Of a DNA stretch of 40,299 bases, positions 8,151 through 16,600 are shown piece after piece. Below the pieces are notes generated by a model. That model was not told the DNA's origin. It saw nothing but the letters and a program-made list of their open reading frames with translations, and did not search any database. Source of the DNA: CAYVZU01 sp964455935 (lineage in GTDB: Bacteria; Fibrobacterota; CAYVZU01). The position numbers were made by a program, and so were the translations under genes. How positions within the stretch are numbered: the first letter of the stretch is position 1; each line of letters opens with the position of its first letter. Location of the stretch: positions 1 through 40,299 of the forward strand of contig CAYVZU010000020.1 of NCBI GenBank assembly GCA_964455935.1, read 5' to 3'.

Positions 8151-9695
8151 GTGGCAACTATTCAACCCAAGGTCCATAGCAAAAATTCGATACCCTTCGA
8201 AAACCAAATTGCCCACGGGGCGATTGTGCTGTGCGCCCTGTTCTCCGTGTGGGCCATAACCGGGACGTATATCCCCCCGCTGCAAGACTTGCCCGATCAC
8301 GTGGCGCGAGCTTCCCTTCTTGTCCACAAGTCCTCGCCCGCCATTGGCGGGAACTTCGGTTTCGTTCACGTTCCCACCCCGTATATGGGCTCCGATTTTC
8401 TTCTGGCGCTCCTTCTGACCTTCTTGCCCGTTCCTCTGGCCGCGAAGGTATTCGCCCTTGGGGCGGTAGCGGCCCTGGTGGCAGGGGCGGCCTTTTTTCT
8501 GCGGCGCACCGTACCGGGCCGGCCGGAGTTGGTCCTGGCTTGTTTTGCCATCCTGTTCTCGAAAGTGTTTGCCAAGGGAAACCTCAATTTCCTGTACGGG
8601 ATGGGGGTTCTCTTTACAATTCTGGCGCTATGGTGGCCGCGGCGCAACAGTGCCCTGGACCGCGGACAGGTATTGCAGCTGGCGGTGCTGAGTTTCGTGC
8701 TCTACCTTGTCCACCTGGTCGATCTGTTTGCCCTTGTTTGCGTACTGTTCGTTACGCTGGCGCTGAAATGGAAACGGAGGGAGCCTCTGATCGGACAGAC
8801 CCTTCTGATGCTCTGCGTCCCGGCGGTCTTCATGGGAGCCTATCTTGTGTTGTGGAAAGGGGCGGGCGCTTCGGACCCGCCGTTACGGCTGGCCGATATT
8901 TTCGCGCTGAGCAACGTGTCCACAAAGCCCGAGAACCTGCGCGAAATGTTTACGCTGGTGCGGCCCAACGACGCGCTATTCTTCGCCCCGGCGGCGTTGG
9001 CATATTTGGTTTCTCTCTATTATAGCCGGCGAAGCCCGGCCTTCCGGGCGGGGATACCCGTAGCGCTTTTTTTGTTGTTTTGGGTCCTGATCTCGCCATA
9101 TCATCTGCCCGGGCTCATCCGGGTCTATGAACGGTTCTTTCTTGTCCTCGTTGTCTGGGGTTTGGGTCTTTTGCAGTGGACCGACAAAACGCCCCGGGCC
9201 CTTCGGACAGCATGGATTGTAGCGATGAGCTTCACCTGCATCAGTACGGCCTGCCGGTTTCAGGAGTTTGGCACCGAAATCGATCCTCTGATCCAGGAGT
9301 ATTATGAAATGCTTGAAAAAATCCCGGAAGGCAGCCTGGTCTGTCCCGTTAAATTCGCCAATCCATACATGGGCTCGCTTGGGATTTTTTTGCATATCGA
9401 CAAATACGCCGTTGCGGCATCAAAGGCTGTTTTGCCGAACATGATCCAGGCCAAATATATGCTCTTTCGCTATAAACGCGAGCTGCCCATGGCTCCCCAA
9501 AGGCCCACCGTAACACCCGAAATGGCGGCCACGTACGACTATTTCGTAGTTTTTGGCAGAAGCGTGGAATTGGACCAGCGCACGGCCCAAGGGGAATTTA
9601 CCATCGTGGAGACGAAGCCGTGGCTCCAGTTATTGCGCAACAACAGCCGGAAATCCGGTCCCGGCCCGTCCCCGAGTGCAGGAGCAATCCAATGA
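8151..9695 (+). CDS. Polytopic membrane protein, GT-C-like glycosyltransferase candidate
   Basis: About 514 residues with 10-12 hydrophobic segments in the first 390 residues, then a soluble C-terminal part. The first loop after TM1 carries LQDLPDHVARA, similar to the Asp/His loop motif of GT-C enzymes that use polyprenyl-phosphate sugars. It overlaps the next gene, a dolichol-phosphate-mannose-synthase homologue, by ATGA, which suggests that gene supplies the lipid-linked sugar. The start is uncertain. GTG 8151 gives a normal short cytosolic N-terminus before TM1, while TTG 8100 adds 17 non-hydrophobic residues; neither has a clear ribosome site. A short hairpin (GTATT, TTC, AATAC) lies at 8135-8147. 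Donor and acceptor are unknown. Confidence 0.6.
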   Translation: MATIQPKVHSKNSIPFENQIAHGAIVLCALFSVWAITGTYIPPLQDLPDHVARASLLVHKSSPAIGGNFGFVHVPTPYMGSDFLLALLLTFLPVPLAAKVFALGAVAALVAGAAFFLRRTVPGRPELVLACFAILFSKVFAKGNLNFLYGMGVLFTILALWWPRRNSALDRGQVLQLAVLSFVLYLVHLVDLFALVCVLFVTLALKWKRREPLIGQTLLMLCVPAVFMGAYLVLWKGAGASDPPLRLADIFALSNVSTKPENLREMFTLVRPNDALFFAPAALAYLVSLYYSRRSPAFRAGIPVALFLLFWVLISPYHLPGLIRVYERFFLVLVVWGLGLLQWTDKTPRALRTAWIVAMSFTCISTACRFQEFGTEIDPLIQEYYEMLEKIPEGSLVCPVKFANPYMGSLGIFLHIDKYAVAASKAVLPNMIQAKYMLFRYKRELPMAPQRPTVTPEMAATYDYFVVFGRSVELDQRTAQGEFTIVETKPWLQLLRNNSRKSGPGPSPSAGAIQ

Positions 9696-10390
9696 CCTTT
9701 GTCGTGATTCCCACATTCAACGAAAAAGAAAATATCAAGGCTCTGGTCAACGCCCTTCTCTCGGGCTACTCCCTGGCCGGGGTTATTGTGGTCGATGACG
9801 GATCTCCGGACGGAACCGGGGCCATTATAAAGGAAATAGCAAAGGGCAATCCCAAGGTGCACCTGATCGAGCGCCGCGGGAAAGGCGGGAGGGGATCCGC
9901 CTGCCTGGCAGGATTCCGGAAAGCCATGGAACTGGGCGCCGACTTTGTGGTTGAGATGGATGCCGATTTCTCGCACGACCCTCGGGAGCTGGGGCGACTG
10001 CTGGACGTCAGCCAAACGGTTGGCCTTGTCATTGGATCGCGGTACGTGAAAGGCAGCCGTATCGTTGGCTGGGGCTTGCAGCGCCGAATTTTCAGCCGGT
10101 TCGCGAATTTCTATGCCCGCCGCTGCCTGGGAATCCCAATCTGTGATTACACCAACGGATACCGGCGCTACTCGCGAAGCGCGCTGGAAAAGCTGGAGTT
10201 CGATCGGATCGTTTCGAAAGGCTACATCGTGCTGAGCGAAATCAGCTACCAGCTCTTTCGCAAGGGCGAGTCGTTCGCGGAGGTTCCCATCACGTTCGTG
10301 AACCGCCGAAGGGGGAATTCGAATGTGGACCTGCGGGAAATTCGAGAGGCCTTTGCGGCTGTTCTGCGGATCCGCAGGCAATACCGGTAA
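9692..10390 (+). CDS. Dolichol/polyprenol-phosphate mannosyltransferase-like GT2
   Basis: A 232-residue DPM1-like family 2 glycosyltransferase, which moves a hexose from a nucleotide sugar to a polyprenyl phosphate on the cytosolic face. It opens with VVIPTFNEKENI, has VVDDGSPDGT for nucleotide binding and the metal-binding DAD in EMDADFSHDP, followed by GSRYVKGS and DYTNGYRRYS, all typical of this family. No C-terminal membrane segment is present, as in the soluble DPM1 form. ATG 9692 is chosen because it forms an ATGA overlap with the upstream stop and has AGGAG just before it. An in-frame upstream ATG at 9620 only adds translated upstream sequence. It most likely feeds the GT-C-like neighbour. 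Confidence 0.88.
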   Translation: MTFVVIPTFNEKENIKALVNALLSGYSLAGVIVVDDGSPDGTGAIIKEIAKGNPKVHLIERRGKGGRGSACLAGFRKAMELGADFVVEMDADFSHDPRELGRLLDVSQTVGLVIGSRYVKGSRIVGWGLQRRIFSRFANFYARRCLGIPICDYTNGYRRYSRSALEKLEFDRIVSKGYIVLSEISYQLFRKGESFAEVPITFVNRRRGNSNVDLREIREAFAAVLRIRRQYR

Positions 10391-10420
10391 ACTTGCCTTT
10401 GGTGTTTCCTCCGGAAGGAA

Positions 10421-11392
10421 TCAGTTTCCAGCCCCGGCGTTCAAATCACGGCTAAATTCTTTCCGAACCAGGAAGACCGGTCTCTGCTTCACTTCAATAT
10501 ATAACCGGCCTATGTATTCGCCCATCAACCCCAGAACCAGCAGTTGAAATCCGCTCAGGCCTAAAATCGGCAGCAGGGTCGAGGCCCATCCCGGCACTCC
10601 CACATCCGATCCCATTTTAAGCCACAGGACCCAGAAGGCCCCCGTCAATGAGGCCAAAAACAGGAAGAGCCCTGTGAGGGAGGCCAGTCGCAAAGGCATG
10701 TAGCTGAACGAGATGATCCCGTCGAGACTTAATGAGAACAGGGCGGTGAGATTGAACTTGGAACGGCCCGCCTTTCGCCGCTCGCGGCTGTAAGAAACGG
10801 TGGCAAATCGGGATTCGAGCTGAAGGACCATGGCGCGGATGAACCGGTTGCGTTCGGGAAGTTGATTGTAGGCATCCACGATGCCCCGCGACATCAGCCG
10901 GAAATCACCGTGGTTGATCACGGTTTCCACTCCCAGCAGTTTCAGTAGCCGGTAATAGTTTGTCGAAAAAATGCGCTTCAGGAATGAATCGGTCGAACGG
11001 TCTTTGCGGATTCCCAGAACCAGATCGTATCCCTGCCCATAGAAGTCGATCATTTCGCCAATGCGTTCCGGGGGATCCTGGAGGTCCGCGTCAATCGTGA
11101 TCGCGGCATCGCCCCGCACAGCGCTCAGGCCCGCCGAATAGGAGCCCTGGTAGCCGAAGTTGCGCCGAAGCGAGATGATTCGGACATGCGGGTCTATTTC
11201 GAAGAGCTTCGCCAGGATTTCCAAAGTCCGGTCGGTCGAGCCGTTATCCACGAAAATCAGCTCATAGGAGGCGCACTTTCCCTGTTCTACGAGGCCCTGC
11301 AAAATCGGGGTGAGCCGCTGGTATGACGAGGGAAGCGCCTCTTGTTCGTTATGGCAGGGGAGGACAATGGAGATCAATCCCATTTTTCTCAT
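10421..11392 (-). CDS. Membrane-anchored GT2, GtrB/ArnC-like polyprenyl-phosphate glycosyltransferase
   Basis: About 323 residues. The GT2 domain covers the first 220 or so residues: SIVLPCHNEQEA, FVDNGSTDRT, LRRNFGYQG and the metal site DADLQDPPE, which is diagnostic for the GtrB/ArnC/YfdH branch. Two C-terminal membrane helices follow, then a basic tail after MGEYIGRLYIEVK. Such enzymes charge undecaprenyl phosphate with a sugar for later transfer in the periplasm. The start at 11392 is preferred because GAGG lies about eight bases before the ATG; the frame is open to 11446. It converges on the DPM1-like gene with a 30-bp gap holding a 5-bp hairpin (10406-10420) and diverges from the barrel gene. 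Confidence 0.88.
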   Translation of the reverse strand: MRKMGLISIVLPCHNEQEALPSSYQRLTPILQGLVEQGKCASYELIFVDNGSTDRTLEILAKLFEIDPHVRIISLRRNFGYQGSYSAGLSAVRGDAAITIDADLQDPPERIGEMIDFYGQGYDLVLGIRKDRSTDSFLKRIFSTNYYRLLKLLGVETVINHGDFRLMSRGIVDAYNQLPERNRFIRAMVLQLESRFATVSYSRERRKAGRSKFNLTALFSLSLDGIISFSYMPLRLASLTGLFLFLASLTGAFWVLWLKMGSDVGVPGWASTLLPILGLSGFQLLVLGLMGEYIGRLYIEVKQRPVFLVRKEFSRDLNAGAGN

Positions 11393-11617
11393 TGGTGTTT
11401 CCTCACAAACTCCCCGAAGGACACAACCGCAAAGGCTTTGCGACACCCATGCCCCGGCAAATCTGGTTGCGAAAGGAGTTTAAAATACACGCTTTCCGGG
11501 ACCGAAGCCAATTCCCGACGAAGCGCTTTCTGCCAAACTCGCATTTTGGCAGGGCCTGTCCTGAGCAATGAAAACTCTTCTACCTGGATGCTCCTGGCCC
11601 ATTATATTTTACACATT

Positions 11618-12814
11618 ATGTGGATGGGGCGCCATATCTTGTTTGTTTCGCTTCTGTTTGCCCTGACCGAATCTAATTCTGCCGCAGTGGAATTGGAATC
11701 CAACCTGGCCTATTCGTTCGACAACATCCCCGCTCATTACTATGACGCGGGTGCCGGGATCCGGCTGCCGTGGAAAGGTGGGGCGCTACTGGGCCGGGCC
11801 CAGTTTCTGCAGAGCGAACAGGATTCCTTTCACGGCATCAAGCCAATCCTGATCCAGACCCTGTCCGGCCTGGCCGGTTTCTCCTTGCCTCTTTTGAGAC
11901 AGCACCTGCAGATTGAACCACAGGCCGGCATTGACGTTGTTGGAGGACAGCTCCTGCCGCGCTGGGATGTCAAGGTTGGTGCTTCGGTCACAATGCCCGC
12001 CAACCCAATGCTTCCGGCTCTGCGGTTAAGCCTGCGCTCATACCGGACCGGCCGGTCACAAAACGCGGCTGCATCGGCCAATCACATCCGGCAAACGGGC
12101 TACATGGCGGGCATGGGATCGGCGCTGTTGAACCGGCTGGAATTTTATGCGCATTATGAGATGCAGATCCACGAACCTGCTTCGAGCGTATTGGATTCGT
12201 TTTTATTGGAGCCGCGGCGGGGAGGGATTGCTCCGGACACATTGGCCCCGAACCGGATCGAGCAGTTTTATGCGTATGTTTACTCGCGGGTGCTTTCACG
12301 TCCCCGAATTTCCGTCGGCTATGCTTTCTCCTGGTCCAACAGCGAGACCGATCGTTGGCGGGCAACCTGGCAGGCGGTCCATGCGGGCATTCCCCAGCCG
12401 CCCTCCATGATTCCGGTCAGCTATCTGGTGTGTGAGTACGCCTATTACCCTTACAGTACTCCCATTAAGGCCCGGAGCCATCTTTTCCTGCTTTTCCTCG
12501 ACATGAACCTGCCCGGTTCGGTAATGTTCGGCAATAAGCTGACCTTGCCCTTTCTTTCCACGCGTGCGGCCCTGGCCTCGCCGGATACGGTCTATTTGGG
12601 CGCATCCCGGCCTGCGTATAATGCCGAGCGGAACACCGCGCCACTGCTTTTGGAGTCGAAGATGCGACGGGAATGGGGGCGAATGTCCACCGAGCTTGCC
12701 TATGGGCTCTTTTGCACTCCGTATCGGGCATACAGTTATTTTAGTGAAGACAAATACGCTTTCCATTCGCTGGAATGCCGTGTACGATTGACCTTGCCAG
12801 GGAGTAGTCCATGA
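11618..12814 (+). CDS. Predicted outer-membrane beta-barrel protein
   Basis: About 398 residues with a signal peptide (MWMGRHILF through NSAA) and then mostly alternating polar/hydrophobic strands rich in Tyr, Arg and Ser, such as FYAHYEMQI and ISVGYAFSW, with a final strand LECRVRLTLP. This is the look of an outer-membrane barrel of about 14-16 strands. No named family was recognised. It ends in an ATGA overlap with rfbF, so it is transcribed into the CDP-sugar and synthase genes and is a candidate export pore for that locus. The start is uncertain: ATG 11618, 11624 and 11588 are all in frame and none has a strong ribosome site. Coordinates assume the signal peptide begins at 11618. Confidence 0.6.
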   Translation: MWMGRHILFVSLLFALTESNSAAVELESNLAYSFDNIPAHYYDAGAGIRLPWKGGALLGRAQFLQSEQDSFHGIKPILIQTLSGLAGFSLPLLRQHLQIEPQAGIDVVGGQLLPRWDVKVGASVTMPANPMLPALRLSLRSYRTGRSQNAAASANHIRQTGYMAGMGSALLNRLEFYAHYEMQIHEPASSVLDSFLLEPRRGGIAPDTLAPNRIEQFYAYVYSRVLSRPRISVGYAFSWSNSETDRWRATWQAVHAGIPQPPSMIPVSYLVCEYAYYPYSTPIKARSHLFLLFLDMNLPGSVMFGNKLTLPFLSTRAALASPDTVYLGASRPAYNAERNTAPLLLESKMRREWGRMSTELAYGLFCTPYRAYSYFSEDKYAFHSLECRVRLTLPGSSP

Positions 12815-13632
12815 ATGGTGCGGCTTATCCAATTCAGCCTTACAAAGTCGTAATTCTTTGCGGGGGGATCGGTACCCGTCTCAAGGAAGAGACGGAGTTC
12901 AAGCCCAAACCCCTGGTCGAGATCGGCGGAAAACCGATTCTCTACCACATCATGAAAATCTACTCGCATTTTGGGTTTCGTAAGTTCATCCTGTGCCTGG
13001 GGTACAAGGGCGAGATGATCGTCGATTATTTCACCAATTACATCGTCCGCAACAACGATTTTAAAATGAGCGTGGCCGATGTCCAGAATAAGTCGTTTTA
13101 CGTGCTCAACGACGACTCGGATGCCGATGTCAAGAACTGGGAGATTACCTTTGCCCATACGGGGAAGAATACCATGACGGGCGGGCGGATCAAACGCATT
13201 GAGCGCTACATTCAGGAAGATCTGTTTTTGGCCACCTACGGTGACGGTTTGGCCAACATCAATCCGCTTAAGGTGCTCAATTTCCATAAAGAAATGGGGA
13301 AGACGGCCACTCTCACCGGCGTTCACATGCCCACCACGTTTGGTGTTGTCGAGGCGGACGATCAGGGCCTTGTCCGTCATTTTCGCGAAAAGCCGGTTCT
13401 CGCCGATATGATCAACGGCGGTTTCTTTGTCTTTAACCGGGAAATCTTTTCGAACATCGACGGCGATTGGATTGTTTTGGAAAACGAGCCCCTGCGCGAA
13501 CTGGTGAGCCGGAGCCAATTGTGCCTGTACCGGCACGAGGGCTTCTGGAAGTGCATGGATACTTTCAAGGATTACCAGGTCCTCAACGAACTCTGGGACT
13601 CGGGTAATCCGCCCTGGTCTATTCTTGAGTAA
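12811..13632 (+). CDS. rfbF: Glucose-1-phosphate cytidylyltransferase
   Basis: Makes CDP-D-glucose from CTP and glucose-1-phosphate, the entry step to CDP-6-deoxysugars of surface polysaccharides. The 273 residues match the family length. The nucleotidyl-binding loop GGIGTRL is at 18-24, followed by KPKPLVEIGGKPI, and YGDGLANIN carries the metal-binding Asp. GVHMPTTFGVV, NGGFFVF and GFWKCMDTF are family hallmarks. The gene overlaps the upstream barrel gene by ATGA with GGGAG shortly before the start, and is followed after 15 bases by rfbG, so substrate channelling within one operon is likely. Called with high confidence because the motifs separate it from UTP- and dTTP-using relatives. Confidence 0.95.
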   Translation: MNGAAYPIQPYKVVILCGGIGTRLKEETEFKPKPLVEIGGKPILYHIMKIYSHFGFRKFILCLGYKGEMIVDYFTNYIVRNNDFKMSVADVQNKSFYVLNDDSDADVKNWEITFAHTGKNTMTGGRIKRIERYIQEDLFLATYGDGLANINPLKVLNFHKEMGKTATLTGVHMPTTFGVVEADDQGLVRHFREKPVLADMINGGFFVFNREIFSNIDGDWIVLENEPLRELVSRSQLCLYRHEGFWKCMDTFKDYQVLNELWDSGNPPWSILE

Positions 13633-13647
13633 GCAAAAGGACGAATC

Positions 13648-14754
13648 ATGCGACATTTGTTTGGATCCGCCTATCAAAATCGCAAGGTCTTTGTCACCGG
13701 GCATACCGGGTTCAAAGGGTCCTGGCTATGCCTGTGGCTCGAGGCCATGGGCGCCAAGGTCTACGGATTTTCGCTTCCTCCATCGACCGAGCCCAACCAT
13801 TTTAGCCTGCTGGGACTTTCGGCACAGTCGAGGATCGACGACATCCGCGACGGGGCCGCGCTAAGCCGCAGCCTTGCCGACGCTCAGCCGGAGATTGTTT
13901 TTCACCTGGCCGCGCAACCCCTGGTCCGCTATTCCTATCAGTATCCGGTTGAGACATTCCACACAAATATCATGGGAACACTCAACGTGCTGGAGGCCGC
14001 GCGCAAATGTCCTTCGGTCAAAGCGATTGTGGCGATTACCACGGATAAAGTTTATGAGAACGGCGAATGGATCTGGGGATATCGGGAGATCGAGCGTCTG
14101 GGCGGGTTCGATCCTTACAGCGCCTCCAAGGCCTGCGCGGAAATCGTGATTTCCAGTTACCGGAATTCGTTTCTGCCTCCCGATCGTTTTGGCTCCGCGC
14201 ACAAGATCCTCGTTGCCAGCGCTCGGGCCGGCAATGTGATCGGCGGAGGAGACTGGAGTGCGGATCGGCTGGTCCCCGACATGGCCAAGGCAGCCGGAAG
14301 CGGCCAAACCGTTTGCATCCGGAGCCCGGGGGCTGTCCGGCCCTGGCAGCACGTTTTGGACTGCCTTTCTGGATACCTGCTTATTGGCCAGAAGCTGCTC
14401 GAGGGTAAGCCCGAGTTTGCCGAGGCCTGGAATCTGGGGCCGTCCGAGGAATCCGAAATCGCGGTGCTCTCCCTGGTGGAGAAAATGGAGGAGCATTGGC
14501 CCGAAATGCGCCATGAGGTGCGGGACGATGCTGGTCAGCCTCACGAGGCCAGGTACTTGAAACTCGACTGCGCCAAGGCAAGAACGCGCCTGGGGTGGCG
14601 GCCCGTTTGGGGAATCGAAAAAACAGTCGAGAACACGGCCCGCTGGTATCGTTCATTTTACCAGGCAGGGGCCGTATCGAGCCGGTCGCAGTTGGACCAG
14701 TATCTCAAGGATGTCGGAGCCAGGGGGGGGGCATGGGCAAGCGTATCCTCATAA
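13648..14754 (+). CDS. rfbG: CDP-glucose 4,6-dehydratase
   Basis: An extended-SDR enzyme that converts CDP-D-glucose to CDP-4-dehydro-6-deoxyglucose with bound NAD. At 368 residues it has the family length. It shows the modified glycine motif GHTGFKGSW near residues 18-26, HLAAQPLVRYSY, TTDKVYEN around 131 and the catalytic YSASK (Y157, K161). SARAGNVIGGGDW and RPWQHVLD are specific to this branch. A good ribosome site (AAAGGA) precedes ATG 13648. The last 22 bases overlap the next gene and include a run of nine G at 14723-14731. RfbH, the 3-dehydrase needed for paratose, abequose or tyvelose, is not in the window. Confidence 0.95.
   Translation: MRHLFGSAYQNRKVFVTGHTGFKGSWLCLWLEAMGAKVYGFSLPPSTEPNHFSLLGLSAQSRIDDIRDGAALSRSLADAQPEIVFHLAAQPLVRYSYQYPVETFHTNIMGTLNVLEAARKCPSVKAIVAITTDKVYENGEWIWGYREIERLGGFDPYSASKACAEIVISSYRNSFLPPDRFGSAHKILVASARAGNVIGGGDWSADRLVPDMAKAAGSGQTVCIRSPGAVRPWQHVLDCLSGYLLIGQKLLEGKPEFAEAWNLGPSEESEIAVLSLVEKMEEHWPEMRHEVRDDAGQPHEARYLKLDCAKARTRLGWRPVWGIEKTVENTARWYRSFYQAGAVSSRSQLDQYLKDVGARGGAWASVSS
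14723..14731 (+). repeat. G9 homopolymer in the rfbG / SDR overlap
   Basis: Nine consecutive G lie within the last codons of rfbG and immediately before ATG 14733 of the next gene, where they may double as a ribosome-binding stretch. A tract of this length is prone to slippage. One extra G would read rfbG straight into the downstream frame. Confidence 0.8.
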
Positions 14755-15662
14755 CGGGGGTTGGCGGCTTCGTTGGCAAGAATCTGGTCCGGCATCTGTC
14801 CTCCGATAAAAGCCTTCAAATCCTTGGCATCGACCTTCTCGAGTCATTCACGCCGCTGGATGATTATCCCCTGGACGGCTTTCGCTACCAAAGGGGGAAT
14901 CTTTGGCAGAAGGAAGTGATTCAGGAACTCATGGCCGGCGAGCGCTTTGATGTGATTGTGCATTTGGCCGCCATCCTTTCGCAGCGCGACGATTTCGAGA
15001 CCTACTACAGTCGGATTGATTCGAATATGAAGGCCAGCTTTTTGGTTCTTGAGGTGGCCAAAGCCCATGGGGCCCGCGTCATTTTTCCTTCGACGGCCTT
15101 AATCTACGGAGACCAGAAGGGTCCCTTTACCGAGGACATGGAGCCCCGGCCCGCTGACTTCTACTCGTTTTCGAAACACCTCTGCGAGAAGGTCATTCTG
15201 TTTTATCAACAGCGGTTCGGGATCCGGCCCGTCATTTTTCGCCCCGCCATTCTCTACGGTCCCGGCCAGGGCGATACCATGTTCATTCCAAGTCTGGTCA
15301 AGTCTTTGCTCGCGGGCCGGGAGTTTCCCATGACCAAGGGCGAGCAAAATCGCGATTTCGTCTTTATCGGCGATTTTGTTCACGCCGTGGGCGAGGCGCT
15401 GCGCAACGAGAACATTGCGGGCATCTTCAATATCGGCACCGGCCGACGCTGGAAGCTGGTTGACGCGGCGTTTCTTGCGGAGAAACTGGTTGGCGTGCAG
15501 GGCAAGGTCCAGCCAGGAGCGCTTGCCTATCGGCCCAATGAGTCGTGGGATTATTGTGTCAGTCACGAGAAGATCAAAAAAGAGACCGGTTGGTATCCAA
15601 GCACGGGGCTTGAGGACGGATTGCGCGCGACGATCCAGTGGTTTCGAGGGGTGTCCCAATGA
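14733..15662 (+). CDS. NAD-dependent epimerase/dehydratase (extended SDR), probable CDP-sugar modifying enzyme
   Basis: A 309-residue extended SDR. The Rossmann motif is ITGVGGFVG at residues 7-15. HLAAIL is at about 77, the active-site Ser/Thr sit in FPSTALIYGD, and the catalytic pair is Y144/K148 in YSFSK. RPAILYGPGQ and VFIGDFVHAV are typical substrate-side motifs of sugar-nucleotide epimerases and reductases. Placed directly after rfbF and rfbG, it most plausibly epimerises or reduces the CDP-4-keto-6-deoxyhexose, as in CDP-6-deoxyaltrose or similar pathways; the exact product cannot be read from sequence. ATG 14733 is chosen because the Rossmann fold begins there. The gene overlaps rfbG by 22 bases and the following TPR gene by ATGA. 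Confidence 0.85.
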   Translation: MGKRILITGVGGFVGKNLVRHLSSDKSLQILGIDLLESFTPLDDYPLDGFRYQRGNLWQKEVIQELMAGERFDVIVHLAAILSQRDDFETYYSRIDSNMKASFLVLEVAKAHGARVIFPSTALIYGDQKGPFTEDMEPRPADFYSFSKHLCEKVILFYQQRFGIRPVIFRPAILYGPGQGDTMFIPSLVKSLLAGREFPMTKGEQNRDFVFIGDFVHAVGEALRNENIAGIFNIGTGRRWKLVDAAFLAEKLVGVQGKVQPGALAYRPNESWDYCVSHEKIKKETGWYPSTGLEDGLRATIQWFRGVSQ

Positions 15663-16483
15663 GGCATGCGGGGCCATCCTGCGCCCTTTTGGTTCTGGCG
15701 CTGACGGCTGCCTCTTTTGGGCAAAACGGGAATTCCTGCGCGGCAACGGGGAAAAGGTTCTTCGACCAAAAGAAGTACAAGGAAGCAATTTTTACTCTGG
15801 AAAAGTGCGCGGACGTGGAACAGTCCCGGCAGATCCTGGGCCTGTCGTATTTCAAATTGGGCTATATGGAACAGGCCAAGGAGTTTCTGGCCAAAGCCCT
15901 GGAAGCAAAGCCCGACGACCCGGATCTGAGACTGCACTACGGCCATGCATGCGCGCTAAACAAAGAATTCCAGAAAGCCATCGAGATATACAGTTCCCTT
16001 CTCAAGGTGCGGCCCGACTATGTCGAGGCGCAAAAGGGATTGGCCCAGGCGCTGGGATGGAACAAAGAATACAAAGAAGCCATTGCGCTTTATCAGCAAT
16101 TGGTTCTGGAGAACCCGGCCGATTACGAATCCTGGATCCAGGAGGGAGTGCTCAAGAGTTGGAGCCGGAGGTTCGACGCCGCCGTCAAAGTGTTCCGGTC
16201 GATTCTTTCCACCTCGCCGCCGCAACCCTGGGACTCCAAGGCCCGATTTCACCTGGCGGAAGTACTCTCGTGGCAGAAGAAATTTGGTCTTGCGCAAACC
16301 GAGTATCTATCGTTAATTGGGCGCGATCCCCGCTATGTCGACGGGTATCTGGGATTGGGCGAGTTATACGAGTGGCAAGGACAATACAAAAAGGCGATCG
16401 CCCAATACGATCGGGCCCTGCAAGTGGATCCGGTGAATAAAAAGGCCAAAGCCCGGTTGACGCAATTGATGTGGGTGGATTAG
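15659..16483 (+). CDS. Periplasmic TPR protein with YaiO/BcsC-like repeats
   Basis: About 274 residues: a signal peptide (MRHAGPSC through SFGQ) followed by about six tetratricopeptide repeats. Several repeats carry the Trp-containing pattern common in TPR parts of exopolysaccharide exporters: ALGWNKEYKEAI, LSWQKKFGLA and YEWQGQYKKAI, each followed by a DP-x-x-x-x-G-Y pattern. In BcsC and YaiO-type proteins similar repeats precede an outer-membrane barrel; here the barrel is absent, and the candidate at 11618-12814 is in the same operon. It starts in an ATGA overlap with the SDR gene. A role as periplasmic conduit or assembly scaffold for the synthase downstream is inferred. Confidence 0.8.
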   Translation: MRHAGPSCALLVLALTAASFGQNGNSCAATGKRFFDQKKYKEAIFTLEKCADVEQSRQILGLSYFKLGYMEQAKEFLAKALEAKPDDPDLRLHYGHACALNKEFQKAIEIYSSLLKVRPDYVEAQKGLAQALGWNKEYKEAIALYQQLVLENPADYESWIQEGVLKSWSRRFDAAVKVFRSILSTSPPQPWDSKARFHLAEVLSWQKKFGLAQTEYLSLIGRDPRYVDGYLGLGELYEWQGQYKKAIAQYDRALQVDPVNKKAKARLTQLMWVD

Positions 16484-16518
16484 GAGTTGTGAGTGGCGAG
16501 CAGCGAGTCGGTGAGCGA
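16484..16518. repeat. Degenerate period-7 tandem repeat (gagttgt-type)
   Basis: Units gagttgt, gagtggc, gagcagc, gagtcgg and tgagcga follow directly on the stop codon of the TPR gene. They are more diverged than the other heptamer tracts in the window but keep the seven-base period. The rest of the gap to 16600 holds no gene and no obvious terminator. Confidence 0.6.
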
Positions 16519-16600
16519 AGAGCGTAAAGGCTCCCGGTTCGTACTCTTCTCTTCGCCGGCAACCTAAGATTGACGACACATGGATTTCAAGGGAGTGACC

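Noticed and set aside
12736..13704. 322-codon minus-strand frame opposite rfbF
   Set aside because: Antisense shadow; rfbF has all family motifs on the plus strand.
15376..16440. 354-codon plus-strand frame spanning the SDR and TPR genes
   Set aside because: Runs out of frame through two recognised genes; translation has no domain.
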